The notes: generated from the letters alone by a model not told the origin. DNA of 64,000 nucleotides from CAYPNF01 sp964411985 (GCA_964411985.1 CAYPNF010000012.1:85522-149521), one strand, 5' to 3'. Counted from the stretch's first letter, positions 10,701-19,944 are shown. Numbers and translations are program-made.

Positions 10701-13700
10701 GAAGAAGGGCGGATTGGGCGCTGGCACGTAGAAGGCAAGGCTGCCACGGTTCGTAAACGTCAACAGGTAGTTCTGAACAAAATCGATTGCGTTCTTGAGT
10801 CTCGCCATCACGTCCACGCTGCTCCCCGGATCGATTGTGGAGAGCAGATAATCCGGGGGTCTCTCCGTGAGCACACGCGGGAATTGAAGTTTGGCTGCCC
10901 CTACCATTCCCCCGTGCGGGAAATAGTCATCTTGGAGGCTCATTCCGCTGAGTCGCGAATCCAACTGGGCCAGGTCCGCTGCAGTGCCTTTCCAGAGTGG
11001 GTTGCCGAGCACGCCGGCGTCGAGAGCAAGCAGAAGCAGGTCCTGGCGGGAAATGAGGGGAGGATCGTGGAGTTCCGGGGCTTTCCACGTGCTGCCGGGT
11101 TTCGCGGGGTGATCAGTCAGGTTAGGGAGCAGAACGCGGGCCTGGGCGTTCAACGTCTGGGCGCCAAGCGGATGCAGGGAGTAGGTGGTCGTGTAGGTGG
11201 CGTTCTGGAGCATGTCGTCGAAGCTGTCACGCACGTAGGCGGAGTAGTCCTCGGGCGTGGCCAGCTTGCCGGAGAGGCCAGCGATGAGGGCCTGGCCCGT
11301 GTCAGGCCAGTTCAAGTTGAAGCCAAAACTAGCGTCGTCCTGAGGTGGGAACAGGAGAAACACCGGAATGCGCGTGGCCGCCGTAAGGGATGCAGCGATC
11401 ATGTAGCTGGGCGAATAGGCCATCCGGCCCGCATAGTTGGTCTTTGAGGCTTCGGCTTGAACTTCCACGATTTTGCCGACGAGGGGGAATCCGAAGAGTT
11501 TAGGGTTGACCTCACCGCAGACCAGCATCTTCGGTTGAATGTGGTTCCAGGCATCACTGAAGGCGGTGAGGAAACAGGGCGGGAGGCTCGCGAGGACCGC
11601 AGGCGGCAACTCATACAGGCTGGCCATGAAACCGAGTTTTTCAACGGGGGTGAGGCCGTCCAGGACCTGCGCGGAAGTCAAGGTCACCAAGTTGGTGGCC
11701 AGGCGGGGCGCGATATTGGTGGCGATTTGCCTGACAATCGGTTCTCCGAGACAGAGTGCGAGCTTGCTAAAATCCTCCAAGAGAGCGGTCACACAACCAT
11801 CACAGGTCATGCTTGCGGCCACCGCACCGAGATCGAGCGGCCCCATCACAGCGCGCACCTCTCCACACAGGGAAGGATTCGGGTTGCCCTGGGCGTCAGT
11901 GGCGGCGACAAACGCTTTGGCTTGCCCAACGGGGAGGCCGACGAGATTGATGTTGCCGACGAGGCCAGCCGTACCCGCCGAGCTGAGCGTGGCACCGACG
12001 GTCCCCGAGAGGAAAGACGAGACGGCGACGTGGGTTATGGTCCCGGTCACCTTCAGGGTGATGTCGGGGCACGGGATGCCGCGGTAGGCGGTATCGCGGA
12101 CCAAACCGTAGAATTGCGAAGCGTTGTTGGTGGAGAGCAGGGTTGTCAACTGGTGGGTGAACTCCGCTTGTGCCGCGTCCATCGTCTCCTCGGTGGCAGC
12201 TATGATCTGGTTGCGAACGTTGGGTGGCAACGTGTCGCTCAGAGCGGACGAAAGACTGGCGAGATGGTCACGAACGATGCTGGCAACCGTCTGGGCAATC
12301 CCGGAAGCGTTGCTCCCGAAGGACGAGACCAAATCCGGAGTGATCCCCAGGACATCGTTAAGCGTTGGCTCATCGATGGAGCTGAACTTAAGAATGACGT
12401 GGTTGGAGTAGCGGGACTGATCCGGGTGAGGCTGGCAGAAGATGTTCACGGTGGCTGGAGGACAGTCTCCAGGACACTCGAAGGCGGGCACGGAAGCGAG
12501 CGATGCCTGAGGCTGGCCGGATAAGGAAGCCTCGGAGGCAAGCGCAACGTCCGGCCTCGCGGCCAGGGGATCGGCCAAGGCTAAGGAAGCGGTCGCGGCT
12601 CCTTGGACAGGGGCAAAGGCCTGGGCCGTGCGCGCCATGCGGTTGATCGCGTCGCGCAGGTTGTCCCAACTGAGCAAGGCCGGCATCTCGATCATCATGG
12701 GAAGTGGCTCCCCGTTCTCGGTGACATACGCGGTGAAATCACAGGGGTCCGCGTTCTTGTTCAGGAAGGACATGCCTCCGGAGGCGCCACTGATGAGAAT
12801 CCCCGTTTGGCCGACCGGAATTCCCACATTACCCGCATTGACATCAAGGCAGAGGCCAATAGGGCCCTGAAGGTTGAACGCGAGCAGGCACTTGAGTTTG
12901 TAGCCCTGGTAGCTGCCAGCGACCCTCCCCGCAAAATACATCTTGGTCGGATCGGGGCTGATACCGCCGATGTAGAGACGTCCTCCCAGTTCCTCAATGG
13001 GCGGGAGGTCGAGCCCCCCAATCTCGAGTCCTAGGCCCGAAAGTCCGTCAATCTGCAGCACCCCATCCCGGGGGGCACTCATCTTGATATTGTCCACCCG
13101 GCCACCGACGATCGTGTTGGTGGGGGGGATGGCGACCTGAGCGCTCATGGTGAGCGTGAGGTTGGTGGGGTGGAGGAGCTGGGGTAGTTCGAGGTTTCGG
13201 TTCTTGAATTCGAGAAGAGCGGAATTGACGCGGGCGGGCAGGGCCTGCATCAAGGCAAACTGGGAGGCGTTAAAACCCAAACCCGCGATGTCAAAGCGAG
13301 GCAGGCGCTGAGGGTCGAAGAAAGTAAAGCGAGCATCTTCTAGCGTAAAACCTGGTCCCTGCGGCACCTGGAGCGTTCCGCCGATGTGGGCCACAAACGC
13401 ACGATCGGCGCTCAGGTTGAAGAGGTTGCCCATGCCTTCGAAGCTGAGAAGGGCGTTGGTCACGAGCAGGCCGTCCGATCCGCCCAAGTGGAAGGTCCCC
13501 TCCAGCCCCAGCGCCGAGATCTCGAGTGCGGGGAGGTTGGGCGGGGAAGCGCTGATGCTGCCGCAGGCGAATGCGCGGGCGACGTCGCCAGTGGCACCGG
13601 TGAGCATGCCGGCGGGGAGTGCCAGGGCGATGCCGCCATCGAGCTGGAATCGCGGCAAGACATGGCCGTCGGGGGGGGAAATGGTGAGGGCGGTTCCTTG

Positions 13701-16700
13701 GGGACAATTGGTATTGGCGAGGCCAAGCAGCGTGAAGGAGGCTCCTCCAATTTCGATCAAACGCACGTCATCATGGAGCGCGAGTTTGCCGACGGGAAAC
13801 CCGTCCACTCTCCAGGAGCCGTTGATCAGGTCGACGCGTGAGGTCTGTCCCGGCGGCAGGGGAAGGCTTACGGATCCGTTTAGGTTGGTGAAGTAGGGTA
13901 ACTCGCGGTCGGAGAAGATGAGGCTGGCGGTACAGAGTTCAGCGCCAAGTCCGTCGATTTGAGGAACGGCCAGGCCGATGTTGTGGAAATCCAGCTCGCC
14001 ACCGAAGCGGATGGAAGGTTGGCCCCATCCGACCCCCTCCGTGAACTGGGCGGTGACTGGACGAGCCGGAGTGAGGGCAATGGAAGCCCCTCCGCCCCCG
14101 TCGGGACAGAGGCCCTCAGTAAAGAACTCAGGCAACTGCAGCACCCCGTTGGAGAAGACAAGGTCTGCCCCGCCTGGGTGAAAGTCGATGACCGCCGCCA
14201 CGTTGTGAACCAGCAAGTGGAAATTGGTGGGGGACGCAGTCTCACCCAGTGGTATCTTGGAAAACAGACCTGCCGTGGCCAAGGCTCTCAGTTGACCGGA
14301 CTTGGCTTCGGGTTTTACAGTGAATCCGAACCCCGCGTCGAACAACACTGCGTCGTCCGTGAAGCGAAGGTCGAGGTTGTGCGCGAGGGTGTCGAAGGAC
14401 AGGGCCCGGGAGTCAGAATCGTAGGTGATCTTGGCGTTGAAATCGGGTCCTTCATTGACGGCCAGGGTGCCCGTTCCGCTGATGAAGAAGGGTTTGTTCA
14501 CACCACCGGTGGCGACTAGCGAAGCGGTGACACGGGCAGCTCCGATGGGGAACGGTCCGCCAGAGGTGGCGTCGATGCTGAAATTCAGGGCACTGTCCAG
14601 AGCGGCGCGATTGATCTCGAAATAGACGTTATCGAGGTCGGGAAACTCCAAGCGGCCACCCAACTCGCCGCTCAGCAGACCGGTTTGGCGGTTGAAACGG
14701 ATTTCTCCATAGGCGCGTTGGACCTGGAGATCGCCCGGCAGGCGGATGTCGAACGGATTCAGGTTGCGCGTGAGGTCGGCTAGCGCGCGCGTAGTACGGT
14801 CGGCAGCGCGGAGGCTCGCCGCGCTGGCGTCGCGCAGGGCGAGATGAATGGCGCTCGTGTCGTTGGTGAACTTGTGCTGGAGGGCATCGAGCAGCAGTTC
14901 ATGGTAACGCCCCAGGACCCACCATGCCTTTTGGGCTTCTGCAACGGCAGTGAATTCGGCGGTGAGCTTGGGCAGCGTCACCCGGAGCGAGTCGAACTCG
15001 GGCGCGGGCTGGACTTGGGCGTATTCGGCCAGGTCGATCAGGCGTTGGAGCAGGTCCACGCCATCGTGCATGCGTTCGGCGGTCCAAGGCCGTACGACCA
15101 GGCGTTCAAGGTCACTGAGATCGCGCACCGCCTGCACTTGTAGTTGGCCGGAGATCCAGGGATTGGCGGGCACGCCAAGCTGAGCTTCCTTCAGTCGCTG
15201 GCGGCGGGCCGCGTCGCCGAAGACATCCTTGCGGTCGGCGCCCTGCCAACCGGCCACGCCTTGGCTGAGGTACAACCGTTCGGCCTCCTGTGCCGCTTTG
15301 GCTTTCGTCGCGAGGAGGTGGCTGGCGAGGTCCGACTCAGCAGTGACCACCGTTGGGGCGTTGGTTCCTTCCACCGGTACGGGTGTCGCCGGATAGTCAA
15401 ACAGGCCCAGTTGGCTGGTTTGAACCACGAACATCAACTCATGCGTCAGTCGGCCGATCTCCTTCCAGTCTTGTGGGCGTTTGGGGTCTAGTTTTCGCAG
15501 ATCCTCGAGCTTGAGTTCGCGGTAGCGCATCACCAGGGACTGGAGGACGACACGGGCGACGGCGGGCTGAGGTTGGCCGCGGAGCTGCCGTTCGTGCTCG
15601 AACGCAACCTGGTTGGTGAGAGCCTGGGTCAGCTTTTCCACGCTTAGGTTGGTGAACACCGTTGGTGGATTCAGCGGCCGGCCAGTACTGGGATCCAACC
15701 CGAGCGACTGCCATACGGCACGGTCGCTGCGGCCAATAAACGTGTCGATGTCGCTGTAGATGCCTGAACTGTCAAACCCAGGGATGCACGAGGTGCCTTC
15801 TGCGAAGAGCCCTGCCGCTCTCAGGATACGGTCACGCTGGAGTAGTAGGGTGGAATCCTCGCGGGCCATCAGTGCCCGGAGGCTCGCGGCGTACTCGTTG
15901 GCGAAATCAGTTAATTCCTGGGAGGTTTGGAGAGCGGCTGTCTCATTCCGAGGCTGCGAGCCTTTCCAGGCGAGGGCGGCACAGAGGCGCTTGACGACAT
16001 TGTGGCTGAGCAGAAGTTCGGAGAGATGCAGTGTGTCGCGTTGCTGCCGGAGGGCACTGGTCAGCTGCTTTAGCTGGAGCTTGGAGCCCGAAACCAGGTT
16101 TGAGTAGTCGCGGCTTGCGTGGGTCTGAGCATCTACCAGGATGCTGTTCGCGAAGGACTCGATGGCGTCGGTGGGCACGGTCAGGACGGGTGTCTTGAAC
16201 TCCGGCGGTTGCCCTGGTTCGCCCAGAGGCGGGAGATCGGTCAAGGGCAGCAACGTTTCATGGGTTGCCCCCAGACTCTGGTAGTAGTCCTGCAAAGCCT
16301 CGGCGAGTTCCACTGAGAACGTGCCGGTGGCGGGAAGGCTCGGGAGGAAGACTGTAAGATTGGTTGCGAGATCCAGCCGAAGTCCCTGTGCGGAAGCCCC
16401 AAAGATGTAAAGGGGGTCCGCCAGGGAGGCGTAGGCTTCTACGGTCATGCCGTTGCGGAGCGCCAAGCGAAGCCCGCCTTCCAGGATCAGCCGTTTTGGG
16501 GGCGAAAACTGAATATGGAGCGGCCGACGCTGCGTGATCGAGAGGGTAGCGGAGGGATTCTCGAGTGGCACGTCGAGGTCGCCGTAAGCACTCAGATCGA
16601 ATGCACCACCACTATGGATGGAAGCGGCGGGGATCGCCAGTGTGAGGTTGAACTTCGGCAGGCGCATCTTGCCACTGAAAGCCCCATCCAGTTCGCGGGT

Positions 16701-19700
16701 AGAGTGATTGTATCGCAGAGCCCCTGAAACCTCGTCGACGTAGAGGTCGCCCGGCAGCATCATATCGGCTACCTGAAGTAGACCGTTGCGCCGGTCCTTT
16801 TCCGACTGCCATACCGCCGAAGCAACGGCACGAGCACTGTCGAGAACCTTCACGGCCATCTCCAGGTAAAGTTTGCGCCGCGCCTGATCCCCAGCGCTTC
16901 CGATCCGGTCTGCCTCGGCCAAGAGGAGTCCTGCGGTGTCATGGAGTTCCGACCACGATTTCTGAGGTGTGGCTACATCCACGATCCTCTGAGCGAGGGT
17001 GGGCAAGCGGTCGGTTTCCCAGGTTGCTGCGGTGAGAAGACTGAAGCGATCGCGGAGCTCAGCCTGGAGGATCCCGGCTTCCAGCGCGGTATTCAGATCC
17101 GCGAGGGAAAACAGGCTGATCGTGTTGAAGAGGGTGGCGAGGGTTTGTTCGAGTCGGTCGTAGGCTCGCTGAATGGCTGCAGGGGGGTAGGTGATGCCCG
17201 GCGGCAGTTCGCGGAGGATCTTCAGTAGGCGGCGGAGATCCTGTCGGTGATTACTGATGCTGCGCTCGGCTACGGGCTTGGCTAGGTCTGCCTGGAGGAC
17301 TTGTGCGAGGCGGCTGCCAAAGGAATCGAGGCTGGTAGCGCCCGGAAGGTTGGCAAGGGCGGCGTTGTCAGGGAAGATTCCGGACTGCTGGAGAGCTACG
17401 AGTTCGAGAGCATCTTCCAGCGCATAAGAGAATCCCGCGTAATCTCCGGCTGCCTCTGCTGCCAGCAGGTTGGCACCCAGTAGATCCCAGAGGCGCAGAG
17501 CTAGTTGGCCAGTCGCTTCGTCCAAAGGTGCGCTGATCTGCCCGTCAACCCCGAGTTGCTGGGCCAGTGCGCGGGTGGTGAGTAGTTGGCGGAGGAGGTC
17601 GAGCACGGTAAATCGGTTGAGTTCCGCGATGCCTGGAGCGAAGGGGCGGTAGGCGCCGCTGGTCACACCGAGCCGATCGACGAATGCCGAAGCAAAACGC
17701 TTTAGCAAACCCGCCATTTCGGCGGTGAGATCAGCATTGCTTGCGATGCCCAGTTTTTGGCGAAGTTCCTCGATCTCGGCCAGGGTCTTGAGGGCTGCTT
17801 GGAGCGCATCTAGCGAGGAAACGGCTGCATCGGATCGGGCGCGGGCTATCGCAGCCGCCGTGGCCTGATTGATGGCCGACATCACCTCGGTCTGCGTCGA
17901 AGCGTCGGCGCTAATCGACCCATCTCCAATTGCCTGGCTGATTCGTAACAGGGCAAGCCATTGAGCCAAAACCCCGTTGAGATCGGGGGCCGCCGCGGCA
18001 GATTGTCCTGCTTGTCGAAGTGCTCCACGAAGGGCTTGGCCGGATTTGGGGGATCCCAGATCACAGGAGGAACTGAACCCCCAGGCGTCGAGCACGCTTG
18101 TCGCTGTGACGATGGCTTGCGGAGGCGCGGCGACGGAGTTGGAGACCGAAGCAGGCGCCGCTCCGGCGGCAGCGGCACTGAAGTTCAGGAGCGCTCGGTC
18201 GAAGCAGCCCAACTTCTGACGCAGGAGATCAAGCTTCGCAGCGTCGGTACCGCTCGGCAGGGCCGGGGTCAAAGGGAGTAGGTCGGCGAGCGAGCCGATC
18301 AAGGGGACGTGAATTCCTTCCGCAAAGATCTGGAGCGCGTAGTTCGGGTCATCCCAGGTGAAATCGACCCGAAAGTGAGGGCCATCCTCGAACAGAAGAT
18401 CTCCTCGTCCCCCGAGGGCGATCTGTCCGCTGGCCCGCAACTCCAACCATGCAGGGCGGTCTGCGGGCACAACAATTTTGGCAGGCGAAGGAGAGCCGTC
18501 CGGCAGGGCAAACTCGCCGTAGAATGGAATTCGTATTGCCCGGCCATCGGCCAAGTCGAGGGAGAAGTCAGAGTACTGTCCGGATTCCAGCGGGAGGGGG
18601 ATTCCAGCCGAAGCGAGACTCACGCGCGCGCCTCGGACTCCGCTGTCGTCGATCACGCCGGCGGTCAACCTGAGCGGCACACGCCCGAAGGCCAGCACCT
18701 CGACTCCCGTGGTCGGGTTTCCGTTCATGATCCGTGAGAGCGTCGCAATATCGAGCGGGCCCAAGGGGATGCTCTGCGGGGCGTTGCTCTGGTACCGGAA
18801 TGCCGACGGAAGCTGGATAGGGGAATTCGAGCCGAATTGGACCAGGAGGTTGGTGGTCACCAGTTGGGCCTGACCACCCACATTGGTCTGAAGGGCACCC
18901 GAAGGAAACGTGAGCGCCAATCCTTGTCCGCTACCTCCCGCAGCTGCGCCGCCGGGCCGAAACTGGAATGGAGGCAGGGTGCCCGCTGGGCTGTTGCTCA
19001 CCGCTCCGCCCTCCTGGGGGACACCATTGGCCCCTACGGGCACAAACCGCGCGGCGTCGCTGATTTGATAGGTAACAGCCACGACATTCACCTGCCGGAC
19101 GCGGTAGAAGGAAGGCGCGCTGGAAGTCAGATCGTCGAAATAGGTGCTCGTTCCCGAGGCAGTTACCGTCGGCAGACTTGTCCAATTCGCTGCCGGCGCG
19201 TCGACGCGATCGCTGCGCAGCACTTGGTAACTTATCCCCGGTTGGCTAGTCCAACTCACTCGCCAACCACTAGTGCCTAGCTTCACTGGCTTGGAAACGA
19301 TGAGTTCTTTGACAGCCTCAGAAAGCATCACGCGGTAGATGTGGCTGAGTCCTGCGCCCGCGGTTCGATCCTCCGCCGAGGTGAGAGGCCCCAAGGCCGT
19401 GACCGTCGAGAGGTCGCTCCAGGTCATCGTCAAGGCGTCGCTGCGCTGCAGGCGATAGACCTTGTTGGAGACGCTATTCCAGGTGACGCGCCAGGCACCG
19501 TCCGTCTGGCGAACGGGAGATCCCAGAATGCGGAAGACGCTGGTGGCATTCCTTGGGTCGGTCCCCGCCCGCACCTCCGCCCCGTCGCCTTGCCCGTCAT
19601 GATCGGTATCGGGGTTATGGGGGTCGGTACCGTAGGCGGTCAACTCGGCCTCATCGCCGAGGCCATCGCCATCCGAGTCATGCACCGGGAGGGAGCTTCC

Positions 19701-19841
19701 GCTCATGACCTGGTGGAGGACTGCCGTCGCCAGGGCTGAGGCGGAGAGCACTACGGCGGCGGACCCCCAACGCCTGAAACGAGCGACGGGTAGTTGGTTT
19801 TGGAATCCTCGGAGTCGAGCGATCAGGTCTCGGGTACGCAT
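4701..19841 (-). CDS. Giant secreted multi-domain repeat protein with two LamG domains (5046 residues)
   Basis: One uninterrupted frame of 15.1 kb. Residues 27-46 form a signal/anchor helix. Residues 55-96 are Asp-rich calcium-binding thrombospondin type-3-like repeats (DSDGDGLGDE, DTDHDGQGDG). About 105-255 hold two fibronectin-like modules with YRLQRS and YQVLRS. Two long alpha-helical stretches (about 500-1020 and 1220-1695) each lead into a beta domain starting LPGDL-x-V. From about 1700 to the C-terminus the protein is almost wholly beta, with many copies of a G-x-(V/I/L)-x-x-(D/N)-G-(T/N)-(F/L/Y)-x-L motif every 60-75 residues. Two LamG/concanavalin-like domains sit at about 4042-4254 and 4447-4664 (AYWRLGE...TVEAWI...DGQWHHVV...HYQAGGG). 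No catalytic domain or C-terminal sorting signal was recognised. Likely roles are adhesin, surface fibre or matrix scaffold (inference). ATG at 19841 is the first possible start. Confidence 0.85.
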   Translation of the reverse strand: MRTRDLIARLRGFQNQLPVARFRRWGSAAVVLSASALATAVLHQVMSGSSLPVHDSDGDGLGDEAELTAYGTDPHNPDTDHDGQGDGAEVRAGTDPRNATSVFRILGSPVRQTDGAWRVTWNSVSNKVYRLQRSDALTMTWSDLSTVTALGPLTSAEDRTAGAGLSHIYRVMLSEAVKELIVSKPVKLGTSGWRVSWTSQPGISYQVLRSDRVDAPAANWTSLPTVTASGTSTYFDDLTSSAPSFYRVRQVNVVAVTYQISDAARFVPVGANGVPQEGGAVSNSPAGTLPPFQFRPGGAAAGGSGQGLALTFPSGALQTNVGGQAQLVTTNLLVQFGSNSPIQLPSAFRYQSNAPQSIPLGPLDIATLSRIMNGNPTTGVEVLAFGRVPLRLTAGVIDDSGVRGARVSLASAGIPLPLESGQYSDFSLDLADGRAIRIPFYGEFALPDGSPSPAKIVVPADRPAWLELRASGQIALGGRGDLLFEDGPHFRVDFTWDDPNYALQIFAEGIHVPLIGSLADLLPLTPALPSGTDAAKLDLLRQKLGCFDRALLNFSAAAAGAAPASVSNSVAAPPQAIVTATSVLDAWGFSSSCDLGSPKSGQALRGALRQAGQSAAAAPDLNGVLAQWLALLRISQAIGDGSISADASTQTEVMSAINQATAAAIARARSDAAVSSLDALQAALKTLAEIEELRQKLGIASNADLTAEMAGLLKRFASAFVDRLGVTSGAYRPFAPGIAELNRFTVLDLLRQLLTTRALAQQLGVDGQISAPLDEATGQLALRLWDLLGANLLAAEAAGDYAGFSYALEDALELVALQQSGIFPDNAALANLPGATSLDSFGSRLAQVLQADLAKPVAERSISNHRQDLRRLLKILRELPPGITYPPAAIQRAYDRLEQTLATLFNTISLFSLADLNTALEAGILQAELRDRFSLLTAATWETDRLPTLAQRIVDVATPQKSWSELHDTAGLLLAEADRIGSAGDQARRKLYLEMAVKVLDSARAVASAVWQSEKDRRNGLLQVADMMLPGDLYVDEVSGALRYNHSTRELDGAFSGKMRLPKFNLTLAIPAASIHSGGAFDLSAYGDLDVPLENPSATLSITQRRPLHIQFSPPKRLILEGGLRLALRNGMTVEAYASLADPLYIFGASAQGLRLDLATNLTVFLPSLPATGTFSVELAEALQDYYQSLGATHETLLPLTDLPPLGEPGQPPEFKTPVLTVPTDAIESFANSILVDAQTHASRDYSNLVSGSKLQLKQLTSALRQQRDTLHLSELLLSHNVVKRLCAALAWKGSQPRNETAALQTSQELTDFANEYAASLRALMAREDSTLLLQRDRILRAAGLFAEGTSCIPGFDSSGIYSDIDTFIGRSDRAVWQSLGLDPSTGRPLNPPTVFTNLSVEKLTQALTNQVAFEHERQLRGQPQPAVARVVLQSLVMRYRELKLEDLRKLDPKRPQDWKEIGRLTHELMFVVQTSQLGLFDYPATPVPVEGTNAPTVVTAESDLASHLLATKAKAAQEAERLYLSQGVAGWQGADRKDVFGDAARRQRLKEAQLGVPANPWISGQLQVQAVRDLSDLERLVVRPWTAERMHDGVDLLQRLIDLAEYAQVQPAPEFDSLRVTLPKLTAEFTAVAEAQKAWWVLGRYHELLLDALQHKFTNDTSAIHLALRDASAASLRAADRTTRALADLTRNLNPFDIRLPGDLQVQRAYGEIRFNRQTGLLSGELGGRLEFPDLDNVYFEINRAALDSALNFSIDATSGGPFPIGAARVTASLVATGGVNKPFFISGTGTLAVNEGPDFNAKITYDSDSRALSFDTLAHNLDLRFTDDAVLFDAGFGFTVKPEAKSGQLRALATAGLFSKIPLGETASPTNFHLLVHNVAAVIDFHPGGADLVFSNGVLQLPEFFTEGLCPDGGGGASIALTPARPVTAQFTEGVGWGQPSIRFGGELDFHNIGLAVPQIDGLGAELCTASLIFSDRELPYFTNLNGSVSLPLPPGQTSRVDLINGSWRVDGFPVGKLALHDDVRLIEIGGASFTLLGLANTNCPQGTALTISPPDGHVLPRFQLDGGIALALPAGMLTGATGDVARAFACGSISASPPNLPALEISALGLEGTFHLGGSDGLLVTNALLSFEGMGNLFNLSADRAFVAHIGGTLQVPQGPGFTLEDARFTFFDPQRLPRFDIAGLGFNASQFALMQALPARVNSALLEFKNRNLELPQLLHPTNLTLTMSAQVAIPPTNTIVGGRVDNIKMSAPRDGVLQIDGLSGLGLEIGGLDLPPIEELGGRLYIGGISPDPTKMYFAGRVAGSYQGYKLKCLLAFNLQGPIGLCLDVNAGNVGIPVGQTGILISGASGGMSFLNKNADPCDFTAYVTENGEPLPMMIEMPALLSWDNLRDAINRMARTAQAFAPVQGAATASLALADPLAARPDVALASEASLSGQPQASLASVPAFECPGDCPPATVNIFCQPHPDQSRYSNHVILKFSSIDEPTLNDVLGITPDLVSSFGSNASGIAQTVASIVRDHLASLSSALSDTLPPNVRNQIIAATEETMDAAQAEFTHQLTTLLSTNNASQFYGLVRDTAYRGIPCPDITLKVTGTITHVAVSSFLSGTVGATLSSAGTAGLVGNINLVGLPVGQAKAFVAATDAQGNPNPSLCGEVRAVMGPLDLGAVAASMTCDGCVTALLEDFSKLALCLGEPIVRQIATNIAPRLATNLVTLTSAQVLDGLTPVEKLGFMASLYELPPAVLASLPPCFLTAFSDAWNHIQPKMLVCGEVNPKLFGFPLVGKIVEVQAEASKTNYAGRMAYSPSYMIAASLTAATRIPVFLLFPPQDDASFGFNLNWPDTGQALIAGLSGKLATPEDYSAYVRDSFDDMLQNATYTTTYSLHPLGAQTLNAQARVLLPNLTDHPAKPGSTWKAPELHDPPLISRQDLLLLALDAGVLGNPLWKGTAADLAQLDSRLSGMSLQDDYFPHGGMVGAAKLQFPRVLTERPPDYLLSTIDPGSSVDVMARLKNAIDFVQNYLLTFTNRGSLAFYVPAPNPPFFTDAKGQALGHREMLEAISTFDATTIQDVGVTQLYPIEQAFLKGWFSASLLGVPVATGSVVALPASAERPNGVLQVSVKGPTTDWLTNFITQADLLFEMRQSPVQPISTWGSNTLAYLQWLTNNVPAGTNEATWTQLRDTAWRDFAGALVTNLPKVQLQANLALTMPDPIDDLLAFNGAAHLYAFSPRYNPGYLPGDKGPLAQVQREGGIAFQGAMDLRFNGAKLVGIEDAQLTVIPGDQALPKLAGLFAASDFPFQGVTLRNVNVSFATDPIPQFSAAARLDPISIGGAGFAMTPLAGGSLTGRLDVARTGPNTASASFAISPAQITLPTLFGDTVLVHGASKTDPFTFSTSGPWNASVEVNNGLSLSAAGFPLVTLATSDVLGPMSVSGQGTTSGEFTLSIRPGATLVMFPGRSYAQTLTLPSAGAGTLTVRSDGTFDLSGSLGSSLTLTGLSLPIANVAATATFRLNQDGLTLSGQLGGGALNQAGGSYSATGTVSINRNGTASMSGTGTLSIAPFGADQFVVEGASPGANISATLSPDGLTLSGATFRVLDLMSVSLPEFTIPPNGDFSVSCGPLALQSVGGYPASNLKFDLRRSGNAWSLTNVTAGLSLPNLGQAVTLSGNMSSDGTFSWSGTLSSASTVTGSSFTQVGANATATLNRVRTGANFSSTLSVRGALGGGCLAGLPVGAGDVSFTISSTGVIGLNASLSASPINLGIFAISGTGGSSFNVTLDNAGLTFGNGLQLSVGGVADASSSAQLLTLQQFTVNSDGSFNVAATASTPLNLAGFSFPSTTLSLSRTSGSSAPPYQVSLGVTGALNNSKLPAVSLSGSITNNGSLRLSVSGQSGKLAGYPFGNLSLSLNKLSGQGGSIALSGFLNLPSFASLPFSGTATASADGTALSGTATGSLSLGAFPLASSTITLSSPAAGPSTLSLQGGLSVVGLSPSSQTFVGSIDTTGNLSLTNTYTGTFHSFPVASMSNVLRRGTATYRTLVLSDSPLAYWRLGEGSGTTAVNETGASLNGTYENSPNLLGKGALSGDSNLSATFNGSKQDVLIGNQSDFGKLQPQITVEAWIRVNAFDRLWCTIISKGDSSWRFQSDGPNPWLSFDTDGVNPPYLNGTRAVNDGQWHHVVGVYDGRAKFLYVDGKLDVWTPASGQIAVNAYDVMIGQNSQTGAREWNGSLDEVAVYSRALNPAEILEHYQAGGGVTLNSTLQLNLASFGSFQLQGTLSDNGSCQLKAGPAGLNLGGFQLNNGNLLFSRGSSGSASLLYDADLSVPGVSSTRLLGSVDTAGNLDLSAALSLGHLAAFNLNNLWLNLKGATTSPTLAATGMVSITDLGGLGFSGSVSPEGNLALTNVLSSGATFFGYPVPGYTNVIRKDLGLSYPTVIAGSGFALKDRGDDPTAYWRLGEASGTTANDAKKSSLVVSKYPGTYMGGVQLGQPGALSGTADTSARFNGVDSYVVIGTESAFDYATSLTVEAWIKVAAWTRDWQAIVTKGDSSWRLSRYGNSSQVSFDTSSGGSAHSLPSTRAVDDGQWHHVVAVFDGVVKYLYVDGILEAYAPYAGPIDRNDYAVAIGENLQATGRNFNGWIQEAAVYPRGLSPAEVLDHYQAGGGSIIRSEAQVKFFLWGSPALYGAISTNGTACLQLSAPTTLNLSGFSYDGGYAAFLRTPATGARLQLAGTLNSPIVSIAPRFGGYLDSAGTLFFGVNNVNASILGYGLQNVNFFMVSGIQLSGSFNVGGTLALGNGFPSIPLSGSLSSFANGVNLSFPGSFTLGGFVASAANGSITLNNASGLQAYGSFTLAAAGSTFSSDLIFNGGVNTDGTYSLAGTGSLSIDGHTTASASLTFAGGVITAKTQLPLGGATGDVPISLSLNSSGLNLSGSKTVDTGWHKFFDFLPKGDSQYDVWARSRGGLSLSCSPSGSIGGSLKGRFAVWEWFPTVPAGQHTTPPGDIESSSSPSPINLDGSVNSDGTFSVSFGFNGAKFSAGSWGFDLW
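5850..7715 (-). repeat. Duplicated LamG-containing unit inside the giant gene
   Basis: Two LamG domains are encoded at about 7080-7715 and 5850-6500. Each starts with AYWRLGE-x-SGTT, contains SLTVEAWI or QITVEAWI, KGDSSWR and DGQWHHVV, and ends HYQAGGG. The sequence before each (SNVLRR and TNVIRK) and after each (a beta repeat with LNLGGF or LNLSGF) is also alike, so the duplicated unit is about 400 residues long and larger than the LamG domain itself. Confidence 0.75.
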
Positions 19842-19944
19842 TTATGACATCGCGTTTGAGTGACGGTTTGGGCCACCAAGGGGACGGTCGCATACCCTAT
19901 AGAACAAGTTGAAGAGATGAAAAGGACTTTATTTTCTAATGATA

